Shown piece by piece: positions 5,416-5,873 of a DNA stretch of 5,873 nucleotides. Source of the DNA: Bacillota bacterium (GTDB lineage Bacteria; Bacillota; DTU025); NCBI GenBank assembly GCA_003456765.1, contig DMOT01000246.1, forward strand, positions 1-5,873, given 5' to 3'. The notes beneath the pieces were generated by a model. That model did not search any database, was not told the DNA's origin, and saw only the letters and a list, made by a program, of their open reading frames with translations. Each line of letters begins with the position of its first letter. Position 1 is the first letter of the stretch. Made by a program: the position numbers and the translations under genes.

Positions 5416-5873
5416 ATGAGGGGTGTCATATCGCAGGTGGCAGATGAGATTAAATGCCTATTGGTTGACCTGGACGGTACAGTATATCTGGGTGACAAGC
5501 TTATCAATGGGGCTTTGAAGCTTAGGGATGCGACAGAGGAAAAGGGGATACAGGTCTTTTTCATGACGAACAACTCTTCAAGGTCTGTCAAGTTCTACTC
5601 TGAGAAGCTGACAAGGCTTGGCTGGCCTGTAGGCACCGACTCGATCCTCAGCTCGCAAGAGGCCACTGCTCTAGAACTGAGCAGGCGGGGAACGTCGAGG
5701 GTGTACGCGGTGGGGACGGAGAGCCTCGTGGACGAGCTGGAACGCTTCGGGCTTGAAGTCCATGAGGGTTATGATGAATCAGCTGAGTATGTTGTAGTAG
5801 GCTTCGATACTACTCTTACATATGAGAAGCTGGTGATCGCGGGCAAACATATCCAAAGGGGTGTGCCTGTTAT
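5416..5873 (+). CDS. NagD-like HAD-IIA family phosphatase (3' end missing)
   Basis: The N-terminal 152 codons of a haloacid dehalogenase superfamily phosphatase of subfamily IIA (NagD, 4-nitrophenylphosphatase and phosphoglycolate phosphatase type). From the ATG at 5416, motif I is LLVDLDGTVYLG (15-26), with Asp18 the expected nucleophile and Asp20 the acid/base; motif II is FFMTNNSS (48-55). VVVGFDTTLTYEKL, encoded near 5791-5832, is the usual IIA cap-domain segment, followed by the start of the GVPV stretch. Motifs III and IV lie beyond the edge. These enzymes hydrolyse small phosphomonoesters in the cytoplasm; the substrate is not predictable. The start is uncertain: ATG 5416 directly follows a TGA and lacks a clear ribosome binding site, while GTG 5437 has GAGGGG (5418-5423) 13 bases upstream and would also leave motif I intact. 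It is last in the co-directional run. Confidence 0.92.
   Translation, partial: MRGVISQVADEIKCLLVDLDGTVYLGDKLINGALKLRDATEEKGIQVFFMTNNSSRSVKFYSEKLTRLGWPVGTDSILSSQEATALELSRRGTSRVYAVGTESLVDELERFGLEVHEGYDESAEYVVVGFDTTLTYEKLVIAGKHIQRGVPV

Overview
The window looks like chromosomal DNA of a moderately GC-rich, probably spore-forming member of the Bacillota (Firmicutes). The grounds are strong GGAGG-type ribosome binding sites at short spacing, GTG starts, tightly packed co-directional genes, and a possible Spo0E-type small gene. This placement is an inference from style and gene content. No marker gene fixes the taxon.

Layout. (1) 2-1141, plus strand: the 3' part of a glucose/sorbosone dehydrogenase-type beta-propeller gene, cut by the left edge. 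(2) 1142-1275: a short convergent intergenic stretch with a strong 11-bp hairpin and a competing smaller hairpin, probably the shared transcription end. (3) 1276-1842, minus strand: a small, very hydrophobic membrane protein of unknown function, with a good ribosome binding site and a plausible promoter overlapped by a 9-bp inverted repeat. (4) 1843-2123: a divergent control region. (5) From 2124 to the right edge, all plus strand: thiL (thiamine-monophosphate kinase, intact); a GNAT acetyltransferase gene joined to thiL by a GTGA overlap but frameshifted and lacking its acetyl-CoA motif; a 12-helix MFS transporter; a short frameshifted reading frame resembling a Spo0E-type phosphatase; and the 5' part of a NagD-like HAD-IIA phosphatase, cut by the right edge.

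How the genes work together. ThiL makes thiamine diphosphate from thiamine monophosphate. The genes after it (acetyltransferase, exporter-like MFS protein, phosphatase) do not form a recognisable thiamine pathway, so this reads as a mixed-function transcription unit. No TPP riboswitch was found before thiL.

The most notable points are the two interrupted genes, 3191-3798 and 5252-5415. In both, the reading frame moves the same way, as if one base were missing. That fits either gene decay or base-calling errors. I did not find a convincing new multi-gene system. The window is mostly ordinary metabolism and transport, with these two broken genes and some operator-like dyads.
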